64,000 nt of DNA from Legionellaceae bacterium (GCA_029212505.1 JARGOS010000001.1:471930-535929), one strand, 5' to 3'; positions 26,934 through 37,909 are shown, counted from the first letter of the stretch. Notes: generated by a model from the sequence alone, not told the origin. Translations and numbers: made by a program.

Positions 26934-28049
26934 TTAGTTGATCTTATTAGATTTATCTAGGCTAGGATCAGGTCCAGTCTTGTGCGTATTGATACCGCAG
27001 TTATAGGGGGCTGGGGAAAATAAGAAATTGGTCAATAGGCCTGTTCGTGTGATTGCGCGCCGATTTCGCGTGGTTGGATGACTACTGTCGGCAGCAGCAG
27101 TGCGTGTGGCTACAGTTTCAGCTTTGGGTTGTCTTGTTACGACATGAGGATAAGCAGATGTCGCCGATTTTTGATTACATGTACCAGGTGTTGGTCTACT
27201 CGTTTGCCTAGTCGTAGGCTTACCACGATGTGATAATCCATTCAAAAGTGCTCTAAGCACGTGAGAGCGCTCTTCTAGTTCTTCATAACGTTTTTGAAGT
27301 TTTTCATTTTTTTCGAGAAGGTGCTGTACTTTTTCGTCTTCAGAATTAAAGCCAACCATTTCCCAGTGATGGGCTTCTATTTCTGCGGGTGCTTTTTTTT
27401 CATCGACCTGCGCTTCGGTGTTACTCGTTTTAGTATCTATTTCTTGTTCAAGCGCTTGAATGGTCTGTTTTATCGAGTGGAGTTTGGCTTTGAGTTCAGC
27501 ATTTTCCTCTAATAACACATGATATTTTTTGGCAAAAAAAAGTTCGCCAACATGTTTTTCAACGATGGCTGCTGGGCTCTCCGGTGAAAGTCCAAGGGTT
27601 ATGAGTAGCTCGTGTGTTAGTTGATAAGCTTTAGATGAAGGAGTATTTAAGTAGTATATCGAAAGACTAGGGAGGTTGTTTGTTTCATCGGCAGGGACCA
27701 CGAATGTACTGCCAGTAAACATATTGAGGTAAGGGCCTTTAAAAAGTTGCTGAATGTTTTGAAAAAATTGTATAAATTGAGGTTTGAGCGCTTCTATTTC
27801 ATCTGAGTTTTCTGAGAAGTGTGCTCGTTCACACAGTTGAATGCCTCTGAGCATGTATTCGAGCAGTGTGCGACGAGAACTTTGGCTGTTACTTCCTGTA
27901 GTGGCTTCGGCTATTTTCTCATTGAGGATGTGCACGAACGTATCAAGTGGAGCATTAAGATCGACTGAAACAAGCGATGTTGCGGTTTTGTCTGCATGAT
28001 AGCTATTAATCACATCAGCGATGGCCCAAGATAAATTTTTAAATTCCAT
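26934..28049 (-). CDS. coiled-coil orphan protein with disordered C-terminus
   Basis: 371 residues with no recognised domain. Residues about 1-170 are mixed alpha-helical; about 175-210 and 235-270 form coiled coils (LLEENAELKAKLHSIKQTI, LLEKNEKLQKRYEELEERS). The last 90 residues are rich in Thr, Arg, Pro and Ala (TTRQTSRPTPGTCNQKS) and likely disordered. No signal peptide or membrane helix. It stands between mrcA and aroK, the usual site of pilMNOPQ, and is 37 bp upstream of mrcA on the same strand. The mix of coiled coil and disordered tail is common among effectors of intracellular bacteria. Confidence 0.5.
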   Translation of the reverse strand: MEFKNLSWAIADVINSYHADKTATSLVSVDLNAPLDTFVHILNEKIAEATTGSNSQSSRRTLLEYMLRGIQLCERAHFSENSDEIEALKPQFIQFFQNIQQLFKGPYLNMFTGSTFVVPADETNNLPSLSIYYLNTPSSKAYQLTHELLITLGLSPESPAAIVEKHVGELFFAKKYHVLLEENAELKAKLHSIKQTIQALEQEIDTKTSNTEAQVDEKKAPAEIEAHHWEMVGFNSEDEKVQHLLEKNEKLQKRYEELEERSHVLRALLNGLSHRGKPTTRQTSRPTPGTCNQKSATSAYPHVVTRQPKAETVATRTAAADSSHPTTRNRRAITRTGLLTNFLFSPAPYNCGINTHKTGPDPSLDKSNKIN

Positions 28050-28345
28050 TTCGAACTCCTAACAACACTTAAGATAGACAAAGTTAAAAAGAATAAAACG
28101 CATCAAAATTAACACAGGCATTAAAAAAATACTATCATGAGATGCTGAAGAAGAATTCCAATTTTCAAGAAGTTACGTTACTATTCGAGCGTGAAGCAAG
28201 GATTACGTGATGATAAGGGTGCGATAAGGAATAACGCGTGCTAGAATTGCCCAGTTATTTTTATTTAAACAAGCATAAGCACGGCACTCAATGCGGTTTA
28301 TTTTGGTTGGACTGGTTGGACGTTGAGAGGGGTATGTAAGTAGAC

Positions 28346-28873
28346 ATGAGCATCGTTAAGGTACGAAATATCTTTCTGATTGGGCCTATGGGGGCAGGTA
28401 AGAGCACAATTGGCCGTACATTGGCTCGTGAGCTTAAACTGGGTTTCTATGACTCCGATGAAGTGATTGAAGAACGCGCAGGAGCCGATCTCTCCTGGAT
28501 CTTTGACGTGGAAGGTGATGAAGGCTTTCGCCGTCGTGAACAAAAAGTTATTGATGAATTAACACAAAAAACAAATATTGTTTTAGCTACCGGTGGTGGT
28601 GTTGTGATTACACCTGAAAATCGTAATGCTTTGGCAGCTCGCGGAACGGTGATTTATTTAAGAACATCGCTTCAGCAACAATTTGAGCGAACCAAACGTG
28701 ACACCAAGCGCCCGTTGCTGCAAACCGATGACTTAACCGGTCGGCTTGAGAGTTTACGTGATGAACGTGAGCCATTTTATGAAGAATTGGCTGATGTGAG
28801 TTTTGAAACCGATAAACTGACGGTTAAAGCTGTAACCAATAATATTGTTAAATATATTTATGGGGAAGCCTGA
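28346..28873 (+). CDS. aroK: shikimate kinase
   Basis: 175 residues. Phosphorylates shikimate at O3 with ATP. P-loop [15 protein letters not shown], the shikimate-binding [11 protein letters not shown] with a conserved Asp, [19 protein letters not shown], and [13 protein letters not shown] are all present. Aromatic biosynthesis through aroKB leads to prephenate and 4-hydroxyphenylpyruvate, the entry substrate for the hydroxyphenylglycine genes later in the window. The 296 bp upstream hold no gene I can support; the purine-rich GAGAGGGG before the start is rather far (about 13 bases). Confidence 0.94.
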   Translation: MSIVKVRNIFLIGPMGAGKSTIGRTLARELKLGFYDSDEVIEERAGADLSWIFDVEGDEGFRRREQKVIDELTQKTNIVLATGGGVVITPENRNALAARGTVIYLRTSLQQQFERTKRDTKRPLLQTDDLTGRLESLRDEREPFYEELADVSFETDKLTVKAVTNNIVKYIYGEA

Positions 28874-29957
28874 GGTTTTACAGGAAGTTGATGTTAAGCT
28901 TCCTCACCAGCGCTACACCATCTTTATTGGCCGGCATCTGTTACACGATGCCGCGCTTTTAAAAGCCGCTATTCCTGGAACACAAGCTTTAATTGTTACT
29001 AATCAAACCTTAGCACCGCTTTATTTAGATAACGTGCGCCAGGCGATACAGCAACATGATATTCAATGCCACGTGGTGATTTTACCCGACGGTGAAATGC
29101 ATAAAACCCAAGCCAGTGTGAGCATGATTCATGAGGTATTAATTCAACATCAACATCATCGTGATACGGTTTTGATTGCACTCGGTGGTGGTGTGATTGG
29201 CGATATGACAGGTTTTGCTGCCTCCACCTATCATCGAGGTGTGGCATGCATTCAAATTCCAACCACATTACTTGCTCAGGTGGATTCTGCCGTAGGTGGC
29301 AAAACAGCGATTAATTACCCCGGTGCAAAAAACGCGGTGGGCAGCTTTCACCAACCGTCGGCTGTTATTATTGATTTAAATACGCTGGATACGCTTCCAG
29401 AACGTGAGTTTCGAGCGGGTTTGGCTGAGGTGATTAAGTACGGGCTGCTAGTGGGCGGCGAATTCTTAAATCATTTAAAGCACGATTTATTGAATCAACA
29501 AGCATTACCCAAGCTTATTGCTACTTGCTGTCAGATTAAAGCAGATTTTATACGGCTTGATGAGCGTGAAGTCACAGGTCAGCGCGCTTTATTGAATTTG
29601 GGGCATACATTTGCACATGCGCTGGAAGCGGTGACAAACTATGAGCGTTGGTTGCACGGTGAGGCGGTCGCTATTGGGTTATATTGTGCGGCACGGCTTT
29701 CTTATCAATTAGGTTATTTAAGCCAAGCTGATGTAAAGCAAGTCGATGAGTTATTAGAGTATGCCGGTCTGCCTCGCCGTATTCCGGCAGATATAGCGTT
29801 ATCTGCTGTCTATGAACGGATGTATCATGATAAAAAAGTACAAAATAATCGATTACGATTTATTTTAATTAAAAAATTGGGTGATTGTTTTGTGGATGCA
29901 TCGGTGACAGCGCACGATGTCAAGCAGGTGCTTGCTGATGTGGTTGGTTTTGCATAA
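28860..29957 (+). CDS. aroB: 3-dehydroquinate synthase
   Basis: 365 residues. Converts DAHP to 3-dehydroquinate, using NAD+ and a metal. [66 protein letters not shown] and [11 protein letters not shown], with the metal ligands in the last two and in [10 protein letters not shown], are standard. I use the ATG at 28860, which overlaps the aroK end by 14 bp; a TTG five codons earlier is also in frame. Co-transcribed with aroK. Confidence 0.94.
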   Translation: MGKPEVLQEVDVKLPHQRYTIFIGRHLLHDAALLKAAIPGTQALIVTNQTLAPLYLDNVRQAIQQHDIQCHVVILPDGEMHKTQASVSMIHEVLIQHQHHRDTVLIALGGGVIGDMTGFAASTYHRGVACIQIPTTLLAQVDSAVGGKTAINYPGAKNAVGSFHQPSAVIIDLNTLDTLPEREFRAGLAEVIKYGLLVGGEFLNHLKHDLLNQQALPKLIATCCQIKADFIRLDEREVTGQRALLNLGHTFAHALEAVTNYERWLHGEAVAIGLYCAARLSYQLGYLSQADVKQVDELLEYAGLPRRIPADIALSAVYERMYHDKKVQNNRLRFILIKKLGDCFVDASVTAHDVKQVLADVVGFA

Positions 29958-30017
29958 GATAGAGCCACCTAAACTATTTTAATTAATTTTATAAATTAAA
30001 CACCAAGGGAGACAGGT

Positions 30018-30452
30018 ATGTACAAAAAAGTATTATTTGCAACGGATTTTGATGAAATTAGTGTTAACGCAGCTCATAAAGCAAAAAAAATTGCAGATGA
30101 GAACGGCGCTGATTTATTATTGGTTCATGTGGTTGAACCTATTCCTGCGTACGCCTACCCGGGATTTGCAGGTTTTGCTGAAGTGGAAGTATCGATTCGT
30201 GATCAAGCAGAAAAAGAATTGAATGCCTTGGCCGGTCAGTTAGGTGTTGACGAAAATCATCGTTTGCTTGAGTTTGGTTCGATTAAAAACGAAGTGTTAC
30301 GTCTTGCCGAAGAGCATAAAATCGATTTGATTGTGACCGGAAGCCACGGTAAACATGGTTTAGGTTTGCTTTTGGGGTCAACAGCTAACGCGATTTTACA
30401 TGCATCGCATTGCGACATGTTGATTGTTCAGCCTCAACCCAAAGCAGCATGA
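30018..30452 (+). CDS. universal stress protein (UspA family)
   Basis: 144 residues. One Usp domain: YKKVLFATDFDEISVNAAHKA at the start, LLLVHVVEPI, and the ATP-binding loop VTGSHGKHGLGLLLGSTANAI in the G-2x-G-9x-G(S/T) form. The ATP loop suggests a nucleotide-binding UspFG-type member rather than UspA itself. AAGGGAGA precedes the ATG. Members help survival in stationary phase or stress; multiple copies are usual in Legionella relatives. Confidence 0.88.
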   Translation: MYKKVLFATDFDEISVNAAHKAKKIADENGADLLLVHVVEPIPAYAYPGFAGFAEVEVSIRDQAEKELNALAGQLGVDENHRLLEFGSIKNEVLRLAEEHKIDLIVTGSHGKHGLGLLLGSTANAILHASHCDMLIVQPQPKAA

Positions 30453-30482
30453 TAAAAATGCAGTTTTAAAAGTAGCTTTTAT

Positions 30483-31430
30483 ATGAAGTTGTTACGATCT
30501 TCAACTGGAGCCAGCATGCCGGAGCAGGGCACGGTGGCTACCCTAGGTAATTTTGATGGGGTGCACCGTGGGCACCAGGCTTTGCTGCACGCATTAAAAG
30601 CTGAAGGACGACGGTTAAACCTGCCAACCTTGGTCATTTTGTTTGAGCCCCAGCCGCTGGAGTTTTTTAATCCCGAGCGCGCTTCTGCTCGACTGACCAA
30701 TTTTAAAGAAAAATGGCGTCAATTATCTCGTCTTGGGATTGATTATGTCGGTTGCTTGGGGTTTAACCGTGCGTTGGCGTGCATGCCTGCTGAGGTGTTT
30801 GCGCAAACATTTATTTTTTCAAAATTTAAGGCGCAATGCTTGCTTGTAGGTGAAGATTTTCGCTTTGGTCACGGCCGAAAGGGCGATGTGGCGCTGTTGC
30901 AGCGAATAGCTCATCATGATGGTTGTGACGTGAAGATATACTCTGACATGGTGTTGGCATCGGCACGGGTGAGCTCAACACGCATTCGTGGTTTGCTGGA
31001 TGCCGGTCAGATGCATGAGGCTGCCGAGCTTTTAGGCCGGCCTTACAGTATGTATGGACGCGTGGTTCGTGGTGATGGTATTGGCCGAACCTGGGGCGTG
31101 CCCACGGCAAATATTCAGTTGAAGCGTTTGAACTTGCCGTTAACCGGTGTTTTTTGTGTTCATGTGCGTCGCGAAAATGGGCAGGTTTACCAAGGTGTTG
31201 CGAATATTGGACGGCGACCGACCATCGACGGGGTAACCAATCGCCTGGAAGTGCATCTGTTTGATTTTGATGGTTCGCTATATCACGAACATCTAGAAGT
31301 ATATTTTTTACATCAATTGCGGGGTGAGGTAAAATTCAACTCGTTGGATGCTTTAATTAGCCAAATAAAAACCGATATTCTGGATGCTAAAACAATTTTA
31401 TTGCGTCTTGAAGCCCCCAATTTTTCTTAG
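30483..31430 (+). CDS. ribF: bifunctional riboflavin kinase/FAD synthetase
   Basis: 315 residues. The FMN adenylyltransferase half has ATLGNFDGVHRGHQALL and VGEDFRFGHGRKGD with VSSTRIRGLL; the kinase half has GRVVRGDGIGRTWGVPTANI and GVANIGRRPTIDG with LEVHLFDFDG. It makes FMN and FAD from riboflavin. Followed by ileS (22 bp) and lspA, the conserved gammaproteobacterial ribF-ileS-lspA operon. Confidence 0.95.
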   Translation: MKLLRSSTGASMPEQGTVATLGNFDGVHRGHQALLHALKAEGRRLNLPTLVILFEPQPLEFFNPERASARLTNFKEKWRQLSRLGIDYVGCLGFNRALACMPAEVFAQTFIFSKFKAQCLLVGEDFRFGHGRKGDVALLQRIAHHDGCDVKIYSDMVLASARVSSTRIRGLLDAGQMHEAAELLGRPYSMYGRVVRGDGIGRTWGVPTANIQLKRLNLPLTGVFCVHVRRENGQVYQGVANIGRRPTIDGVTNRLEVHLFDFDGSLYHEHLEVYFLHQLRGEVKFNSLDALISQIKTDILDAKTILLRLEAPNFS

Positions 31431-31452
31431 CATGTTTTCTTAGAGTGATGTC

Positions 31453-34254
31453 ATGACTGAATATAAAGCTACATTAAATTTACCGCACACAAGCTTTCCC
31501 ATGAAAGCAAATCTTGCTGGACGTGAACCGACGCGTTTAGCCGCTTGGAAAGCCGAGCATGTGTATTCAAAAATTCGTGTGGCACGCGCAGGAAAACCGA
31601 CGTTTATTTTGCATGATGGCCCTCCGTATGCCAACGGGCACCTGCATTGCGGGCATGCGCTTAATAAAATTCTTAAAGATATTATTGTAAAATCTAAAAC
31701 CATGAGCGGGTTTGATGCACCGTTTGTTCCGGGTTGGGATTGCCATGGTTTACCGATTGAACTCAATGTTGAGAAAAAAGTAGGTAAAGCCGGTGTTAAA
31801 GTCGACGCCAAAACGTTTCGTGAGCATTGCCGTAAGTATGCGGCCGGGCAATTGGATATTCAGCGCAATGAATTTGAGCGTTTGGGTGTTTTAGGTGATT
31901 GGCAAAATCCTTATGTGACCATGGATTTCAAATACGAAGCCAATGTTGTGCGTGCACTGGCTGATATTTTAGCCGGCGGGCATCTTCAGCAGGGTTTTAA
32001 GCCGGTGCACTGGTGTTTGGATTGCCGCTCTGCCTTAGCTGAAGCCGAAGTTGAGTATGAAAACAAGCAATCGGCCTCAATCGATGTCGCATTTTATGCG
32101 GTTGATCCCAAGCAAGTTTTAAGCTGTTTTGGTGATGATTTACAACCTAAACCTGTATTACTGCCCATATGGACAACCACACCCTGGACTTTGCCAGCTA
32201 ACGAAGCCGTGTCGGTTCACCCGGAGTTAACTTATGTCTTAGTGGATACAGGTACTGAGTACCTTGTGCTTGCTGAAGATTTGTGCGAATCCGCGTTAAA
32301 TCGTTATGGTTTTGAAGCCGCTGTACGGGGCAAAGCCTTGGGTCAAGTTTTAAATCAAGCCGAATTAAAGCACCCTCTGTTTGAACGAACCGTTCCTGTG
32401 GTTTTAAGTACCCATGTGACGACCGAATCGGGTACGGGGTGTGTGCACACAGCGCCGGCTCATGGGCCGGATGATTACTGGATTGGGGTGCATAATCAAT
32501 TGCCGTGCGTTAATCCCGTGCTTGCCAACGGCTGTTATTCAGAAGAAACACCGTTGTTTGCAGGGCTCAACGTACGACGTGCAGATGAGCCTGTTTTGGA
32601 TGCTTTGCGAGAACGGAGTGTCTTATTGCATGCCTCACGCATTGAACATAGCTACCCACATTGCTGGCGTCATAAAACACCGCTTATTTTTAGAGCAACT
32701 CCGCAGTGGTTTATCGGCATGGATGCTCATGGCTTACGCGAGGCTTTACTTGAGCAAATTAATACGGTTCAGTGGATCCCGGGCTGGGGTAAGGCACGTA
32801 TTCATAGTATGGTTGAAGGCCGGCCTGATTGGTGTATCTCACGGCAACGTGCTTGGGGTATTCCTATTCCATTTTTTATGCATCGCACAACCGGTGCCTT
32901 GCATCCTGAGACGCCAGCGCTGATGGAAGCGGTGGCTAAGCGTATAGAGCAGACAGGTATTGAAGCCTGGTTTGAATTAGACGCGGCTGAGCTCTTAGGT
33001 GACGAACATGCTGAGTACGAAAAATCGATGGATGTGCTCGATGTATGGTTTGACTCGGGTGTTTCACATCGTGCGGTGCTTAATCCTGAAGGCGGCGCAA
33101 ACACAATCGCTGATTTGTATCTCGAAGGTTCGGATCAACATCGTGGTTGGTTTAATTCATCGATTACAACCGCAGTTGCGATGCAGGGTTCGCCGCCTTT
33201 TAAATCAGTCCTCACGCATGGGTATGTGGTGGACGCTGAAGGCAAGAAATTCTCGAAATCTAAAGGCAATTATATTGCTTTAGAAACCCTGGTGAAGCAA
33301 CACGGGGCGGATATTTTGCGGCTGTGGGTGGCTTCAACAGATTATAAAAACGAAGTGAGTATTTCTGAAGAAATTATGAAACGTACAGCCGATGTGTATC
33401 GTCGACTTCGTAATACATCTCGCTTTTTATTATCAAATTTATTTGATTTTGATATTAAACAGCATGCGTTGCCATCGGAGCAATGGGTGGAACTTGACCG
33501 CTGGGTGATAGGGCGTGCTAAAGCGCTGCAAGCTGAAATTATGGAAGCGTATGAAAGCTATCAGTTTCATGTGATTTATCAAAAAATCCATCACTTTTGC
33601 TCGATTGAATTAGGTGGGTTTTATCTTGATATTATTAAAGATCGGCAATACACCACTGCGGTAGATAGCCCTGCACGACGCTCGTGTCAAAATGCAATGT
33701 ATCATTTGGTCCAAGCTCTGGTACGTTGGTTGGCACCTATTTTATCGTTTACGGCTGAAGAAATTTGGGAAGCGATTCCAGAATGTTCTGGCCAATCTAT
33801 TTTTCTAGAAACATGGTATGAAGCGTGGCCCGATATCGAACCTGTGGATGATATTCGCTGGGAGCGGGTGTATGCAATTCGTGAAGAGGTCAATCAGGCT
33901 TTAGAAGCTGCACGTAAGGCCGGTAGCATTGGCTCATCGTTAGCGGCTCACGTGACGTTATATGTGAACGAATCAGCTGAGTTATTATTAAAGCCGTTGG
34001 GTGATGAATTGCGCTTTATCTTGATTACTTCGGGCGCGACGTTAGTACCCATGAATACTAAACCTGAACATGTCGTTCTCAACGAAGCGTTGGGGCTTGG
34101 GATTGAAGTAACTTCAGTGGATGCAGAAAAATGCGTTCGCTGTTGGCACCGCGTGCCTGATGTCGGGCAAGTCGCCGAGCACCCTGAGTTATGCACGCGT
34201 TGCGTGACGAACCTACCGAACTCGGGAGCGGGTGAAGTGAGGCAGTGGGCATGA
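31453..34254 (+). CDS. ileS: isoleucyl-tRNA synthetase
   Basis: 933 residues. The HIGH signature is in [20 protein letters not shown]; the KMSKS signature is [12 protein letters not shown] (KFSKS variant). The CP1 editing domain ([32 protein letters not shown]) and the C-terminal zinc site ([10 protein letters not shown]...CTRC) are intact. The length fits the E. coli-type enzyme, the mupirocin-sensitive class. It ends inside lspA with ATGA overlap. Confidence 0.96.
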   Translation: MTEYKATLNLPHTSFPMKANLAGREPTRLAAWKAEHVYSKIRVARAGKPTFILHDGPPYANGHLHCGHALNKILKDIIVKSKTMSGFDAPFVPGWDCHGLPIELNVEKKVGKAGVKVDAKTFREHCRKYAAGQLDIQRNEFERLGVLGDWQNPYVTMDFKYEANVVRALADILAGGHLQQGFKPVHWCLDCRSALAEAEVEYENKQSASIDVAFYAVDPKQVLSCFGDDLQPKPVLLPIWTTTPWTLPANEAVSVHPELTYVLVDTGTEYLVLAEDLCESALNRYGFEAAVRGKALGQVLNQAELKHPLFERTVPVVLSTHVTTESGTGCVHTAPAHGPDDYWIGVHNQLPCVNPVLANGCYSEETPLFAGLNVRRADEPVLDALRERSVLLHASRIEHSYPHCWRHKTPLIFRATPQWFIGMDAHGLREALLEQINTVQWIPGWGKARIHSMVEGRPDWCISRQRAWGIPIPFFMHRTTGALHPETPALMEAVAKRIEQTGIEAWFELDAAELLGDEHAEYEKSMDVLDVWFDSGVSHRAVLNPEGGANTIADLYLEGSDQHRGWFNSSITTAVAMQGSPPFKSVLTHGYVVDAEGKKFSKSKGNYIALETLVKQHGADILRLWVASTDYKNEVSISEEIMKRTADVYRRLRNTSRFLLSNLFDFDIKQHALPSEQWVELDRWVIGRAKALQAEIMEAYESYQFHVIYQKIHHFCSIELGGFYLDIIKDRQYTTAVDSPARRSCQNAMYHLVQALVRWLAPILSFTAEEIWEAIPECSGQSIFLETWYEAWPDIEPVDDIRWERVYAIREEVNQALEAARKAGSIGSSLAAHVTLYVNESAELLLKPLGDELRFILITSGATLVPMNTKPEHVVLNEALGLGIEVTSVDAEKCVRCWHRVPDVGQVAEHPELCTRCVTNLPNSGAGEVRQWA

Positions 34255-34721
34255 AAAAAGCGCTCATATTTTGTGTAAGTGTGGTGGTGGTATTTTTAGA
34301 TCAACTTACAAAATATTGGGCGCTCGGCTTTTTAACGCCTTACGATAGTAAGCCTGTGTTTTCTATGCTTTCTTGGACGCTTGCGTTTAACTCGGGGTCG
34401 GCGTTTAGTTTTTTAGCGAACTCAGGTCGCTGGCATATGTGGTTTTTTTCAGGCTTTAGTACACTCATCAGCATGATTTTGCTGGTTTGGATTGTACGCT
34501 TGAATCAAGCGCGTTTGTATAAGCAAGCGTTTGCTTTGGCTTTAATCTTGGGGGGGGCGATAGGAAATTTAATTGATCGCGTACGCATCGGCTACGTGGT
34601 GGATTTTATCGACGTGTTTTATCAATCTTATCATTGGCCTGTATTTAATCTAGCTGACAGCGCGATATGCGTGGGCGCTGTTTTATTGGCTATCGAGTGG
34701 ATTCGAGAAAAATCCACTTAA
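34251..34721 (+). CDS. lspA: lipoprotein signal peptidase (signal peptidase II)
   Basis: 156 residues from the ATG at 34251, which overlaps the ileS stop codon (ATGA). Four membrane helices; the aspartyl protease dyad is D118 in GYVVDFIDV and D136 in FNLADSAI, with NLIDRV between the helices. It cleaves lipoprotein signal peptides such as that of the glycine-zipper lipoprotein in this window. Third gene of ribF-ileS-lspA. Confidence 0.95.
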   Translation: MKKALIFCVSVVVVFLDQLTKYWALGFLTPYDSKPVFSMLSWTLAFNSGSAFSFLANSGRWHMWFFSGFSTLISMILLVWIVRLNQARLYKQAFALALILGGAIGNLIDRVRIGYVVDFIDVFYQSYHWPVFNLADSAICVGAVLLAIEWIREKST

Positions 34722-35191
34722 CTTAAAGATGGCGGCTCATGGTCGGGCTCTGGGGCATGATCAGTTGTCTTTGTGTTAGCATTAGACTTTATTTCATCAG
34801 AGTCAAGAATGGCAGACTCAAGTTCATCACGGCTTGATGTACGTGGTTTACTCGTTATAGTGTTTGCTGCTGCCTTACCGGAAGACTCGAGAATCGCGGA
34901 CTCAAGATCATCAGACATAAGGCTCTTAGCAACAGTGGTTATTTGAGGTAAAGCAACTTCGGTAGCTAGAGCCACTGCGGATTTACCTGTGGTGTAAGTA
35001 TTAATGAGATTAGTTCCTAGGGTCATGATGGGCGCAGCTATTGGTAGAGCCAGCCCACCTGTCATGGCCAACGTTGCTATGCCGCCCGCTATGATAGCCA
35101 CGCCCACCGCTAACATGGGCTTTTCCCATGAAGAATCATTGCTCTTGTCCACGTTTTGGTTATTCATGATGTTTTCCTCAAAATTACTCAT
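34718..35191 (-). CDS. orphan membrane protein with LESAIL repeats
   Basis: 157 residues, no family recognised. After a polar N-terminus come hydrophobic Gly/Ala-rich stretches (about 27-65: VGVAIIAGGIATLAMTGGLA), then two copies of a motif DDLESAILES / DELESAILDSDE about 27 residues apart, and an acidic, proline-rich tail. A second ATG eight codons in is also usable. Overlaps the convergent lspA by 4 bp. The pattern resembles small membrane-anchored effector candidates; nothing proves secretion. Confidence 0.5.
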   Translation of the reverse strand: MSNFEENIMNNQNVDKSNDSSWEKPMLAVGVAIIAGGIATLAMTGGLALPIAAPIMTLGTNLINTYTTGKSAVALATEVALPQITTVAKSLMSDDLESAILESSGKAAANTITSKPRTSSRDELESAILDSDEIKSNANTKTTDHAPEPDHEPPSLS

Positions 35192-35210
35192 GCCTTGTAA
35201 TAATTATAGT

Positions 35211-35684
35211 CTATTTTATGAATGTTTCTTGATTTAAAAGGCATGCGTCCAATCGTGTTGTATCAGGCAGATGTGCTTCCGGCCATAATTCAAGTAACGG
35301 TATGAGCATAAAATCACGTACGTGAAGTCTTGGGTGAGGTATGGTTAGATCGGGCGTTTGAATGCTATGCTGTGCATAGAGCAAGATATCAATATCCAGC
35401 GTTCGAGAACCCCAGCGTTTTTTTCGAACACGGCCATGAGCGGCTTCAATTTTTTGACAGTATTTTAAGAGCGTGTGCGCCGGGAGGCGTGTGTTAATAT
35501 GAACCACGGCATTGCAATAGTCAGGCTGGCCGACCACACCTGCGGGCTTGCTTTGATATAACGACGAGATGTTTACAACATGCGTTTGAGGGAGTGCTTT
35601 AAGCGCTTGGCATGCTAAGCGAAGATTTCGCTTAGGTGAGTTTAGATTACTGCCAAGCCCTAAATAGCAGGATACTCCCGTCAT
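35211..35684 (-). CDS. folK: 2-amino-4-hydroxy-6-hydroxymethyldihydropteridine pyrophosphokinase
   Basis: 157 residues. Transfers pyrophosphate from ATP to the pterin in folate synthesis. CYLGLGSNLNSPKRNL, RKKRWGSRTLDIDILLYA (metal-binding Asp pair) and IPHPRLHVRDFMLIPLLE are the three family signatures. Its start overlaps the end of pcnB by 4 bp, the conserved pcnB-folK arrangement. Confidence 0.95.
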   Translation of the reverse strand: MTGVSCYLGLGSNLNSPKRNLRLACQALKALPQTHVVNISSLYQSKPAGVVGQPDYCNAVVHINTRLPAHTLLKYCQKIEAAHGRVRKKRWGSRTLDIDILLYAQHSIQTPDLTIPHPRLHVRDFMLIPLLELWPEAHLPDTTRLDACLLNQETFIK

Positions 35685-37087
35685 GATTCGGGTGTTTCTT
35701 TAGGCTTTTTTCGTGTTCTCCGGCGTTTGGTACCTTTCTTTTTTTGATCCGCCATCATTTTATTTTGGATATTAAAATCGGCATCTTGAAACTGAGTCCA
35801 CCAGTCAGCGAGTTCCATGGATTCATCGCCTGCGAGTGCACGTAAAGCTAAGAAATCATACGCTGCACGAAAGCGAGGGTGCTCGAGCAGTTGTTGAGGG
35901 CGCTTTCCTGTACGTTTTTGAAGGCGGTATTGAAACAGCCAGATTTCACGAATGATTTGTGTGTGACGCTTAGGGATCGTGGTTATTTTGCATTGCTCGC
36001 GAAGCACATGATTCATGCTTTTTTCTAAGGCCACGAGTGGCTCAAGTTCTTCATGCTCTTCATCAACGTTTGTTGTTGATGCGGCTGTTTTGGCCTGCTG
36101 CTCGAGCTGTGTTTTATGGGTAATAAAAGGAAACCAAAGCAGCACGGCAAATAAAAATGCAGGAATCACCGGCTTATCTTCTTGAATGCGTCGGTCGGTG
36201 TTTTTGAGCGCAAGCACAAGCAGCGAATTAACCGGATGTTTTGAATTTAAGAGCGCATCGGTTTGTGGAAAAAGTTGCCCGAAGAGCTCATGGTGCACGA
36301 GAAGCTTTTGTACGGCTTCGGCTGCGCCGCATTGATAAATCTTAGCCACTTCTTCAAATAAACGTGATCCGGCCACAGGTGCGAGCAAATGCTTTGATGT
36401 GGGTATGGCGGCGGCCGTTTCTTGCTCAATACTAAAATTAAGTTTTGCTGCAAAACGAACAGCACGTAGCATACGTACCGGATCTTCTTGGTAGCGTGTG
36501 GTTGGGTCGCCTATCATACGTACTTGTTTGCGCTCAATGTCTTGAAAGCCACCGGTATAATCAATAATCGATGAATCACGAATGTCGTAATACAGCGAAT
36601 TAATTGTAAAATCGCGGCGCCAGGCGTCTTGTTCGAGCGTACCGTAGACGTTATCTCGTACCAACATGCCTTGCTCGTTGGTGCGTTGATTGACGTCATT
36701 ATTTTCTTGGTTATTTTCTTGTCCACGAAAGGTGGCGACTTCGATGATGTCGCGATGAAATAAAATATGCGCAAGCTTAAATCGTCGGCCGATAATGCGT
36801 GCATTGCGAAATAGTCGTCGAATTTGAGGGGGCGTTGCATTGGTTGTGATATCAAAATCTTTGGGGCTTTTTCGGAGTAATAAATCACGTACGCCTCCAC
36901 CGACAAGATACGATTCAAAGTTAGCACCGTTCAGGCGATTGAGTACCGTTAAGGCATTCGCGCTGATTTCTGTTTTAGATACATGATGCTGGTTACGCGG
37001 TATGATATAGTCAGGGCTGATAGAAGGCCGTTTAGCTTTTTTATGGCGTAACATTTTTTTGATAAATTTAATGATGCTGGTGCTCAC
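35681..37087 (-). CDS. pcnB: poly(A) polymerase I
   Basis: 468 residues. The nucleotidyltransferase core has YLVGGGVRDLLLRKSPKDFDITTNATP with the DxD pair, and RRLFRNARIIGRRFKLAHI, EQDAWRRDFTINSLYYD, DPVRMLRAVRFAAKLNFSI. The C-terminus is strongly basic (KKKGTKRRRTRKKPK), as in PcnB. It adds poly(A) tails that mark RNA for decay. PcnB and CCA-adding enzymes are similar; the length, basic tail and folK neighbour favour PcnB. Confidence 0.92.
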   Translation of the reverse strand: MSTSIIKFIKKMLRHKKAKRPSISPDYIIPRNQHHVSKTEISANALTVLNRLNGANFESYLVGGGVRDLLLRKSPKDFDITTNATPPQIRRLFRNARIIGRRFKLAHILFHRDIIEVATFRGQENNQENNDVNQRTNEQGMLVRDNVYGTLEQDAWRRDFTINSLYYDIRDSSIIDYTGGFQDIERKQVRMIGDPTTRYQEDPVRMLRAVRFAAKLNFSIEQETAAAIPTSKHLLAPVAGSRLFEEVAKIYQCGAAEAVQKLLVHHELFGQLFPQTDALLNSKHPVNSLLVLALKNTDRRIQEDKPVIPAFLFAVLLWFPFITHKTQLEQQAKTAASTTNVDEEHEELEPLVALEKSMNHVLREQCKITTIPKRHTQIIREIWLFQYRLQKRTGKRPQQLLEHPRFRAAYDFLALRALAGDESMELADWWTQFQDADFNIQNKMMADQKKKGTKRRRTRKKPKETPES

Positions 37088-37175
37088 TTTATATTGATAG
37101 CTGTCCTAGCGCGCTATTATAGCAGAGACTTTATATGAAAGTGAATTGGTTGAAATCATCTGGGGTAATAATACG

Positions 37176-37895
37176 ATGGAATGGTTAGATTTGCTGTCTG
37201 GTTTACTCGCATTAATTATTTTAGAGGTGGTGCTGGGCATCGATAACCTCGTATTTTTAGCTATTTTGACCGAACGGCTTCCGAGGGAATCACGCAAGCG
37301 CGCGCGCCAATGGGGGCTTACGTTTGCGTGGGTCACGCGCCTTATGTTGCTTGCTTCTGCGGTGTGGCTTGTGCGTTTAACCTCGCCGCTGATAAGCTTT
37401 GCTGAGCTTAGTTTTTCTGCACGCGATCTTTTTCTTTTAGGCGGGGGCGCTTTTTTAATCGCAAAGGCAACGCAAGAAATTCATCAAGAAGTTGAGCCCA
37501 ATCAAGAGAGTAAGCAATCAAGCTCCAAAAAAACACAGGTTGCTACGGCAAGTTTTCGCAGTGTTGTGATTCAAATTGGCTTGATGGATATTATTTTTTC
37601 GCTCGATAGTGTTTTAACCGCCGTAGGGCTCACGCCCCATTTTTGGGTGATGGCGCTCGCCATCAGTGTAGCCATTGTTATCATGATTTGGGCGAGTGAG
37701 CCTGTAAGCCTATTTATTGAAAAGCACCCAACCATTAAAATGCTGGCGCTTAGCTTTTTGATTCTAATTGGTATGGTTTTGGTTGCCGACGGCTTTCAGT
37801 TTCATGTGCCGCGAGGTTATATCTATTTTGCCATGGGTTTTTCGCTTTCGGTCGAAGCATTAAATTTTTGGAAGCGTGCGCGTAATAAACAATAA
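37176..37895 (+). CDS. terC: TerC-family integral membrane protein
   Basis: 239 residues from the ATG at 37176. Family features: LLALIILEVVLGIDNLVFLAIL (membrane helix with the conserved acidic residues), IQIGLMDIIFSLDSVLTAVGL, and six or more further membrane helices. TerC/YoaE proteins are linked to manganese export or metalation of exported proteins, and to tellurite resistance in some operons. Ten upstream in-frame codons are unlikely to be translated. hemJ follows 14 bp later. Confidence 0.88.
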   Translation: MEWLDLLSGLLALIILEVVLGIDNLVFLAILTERLPRESRKRARQWGLTFAWVTRLMLLASAVWLVRLTSPLISFAELSFSARDLFLLGGGAFLIAKATQEIHQEVEPNQESKQSSSKKTQVATASFRSVVIQIGLMDIIFSLDSVLTAVGLTPHFWVMALAISVAIVIMIWASEPVSLFIEKHPTIKMLALSFLILIGMVLVADGFQFHVPRGYIYFAMGFSLSVEALNFWKRARNKQ

Positions 37896-37909
37896 AGCAG
37901 GGGGATGAC

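Noticed and set aside
28050..28345. Possible tRNA or small RNA upstream of aroK
   Set aside because: I find no cloverleaf or terminator; only short GGTTGGAC direct repeats near 28304-28320.
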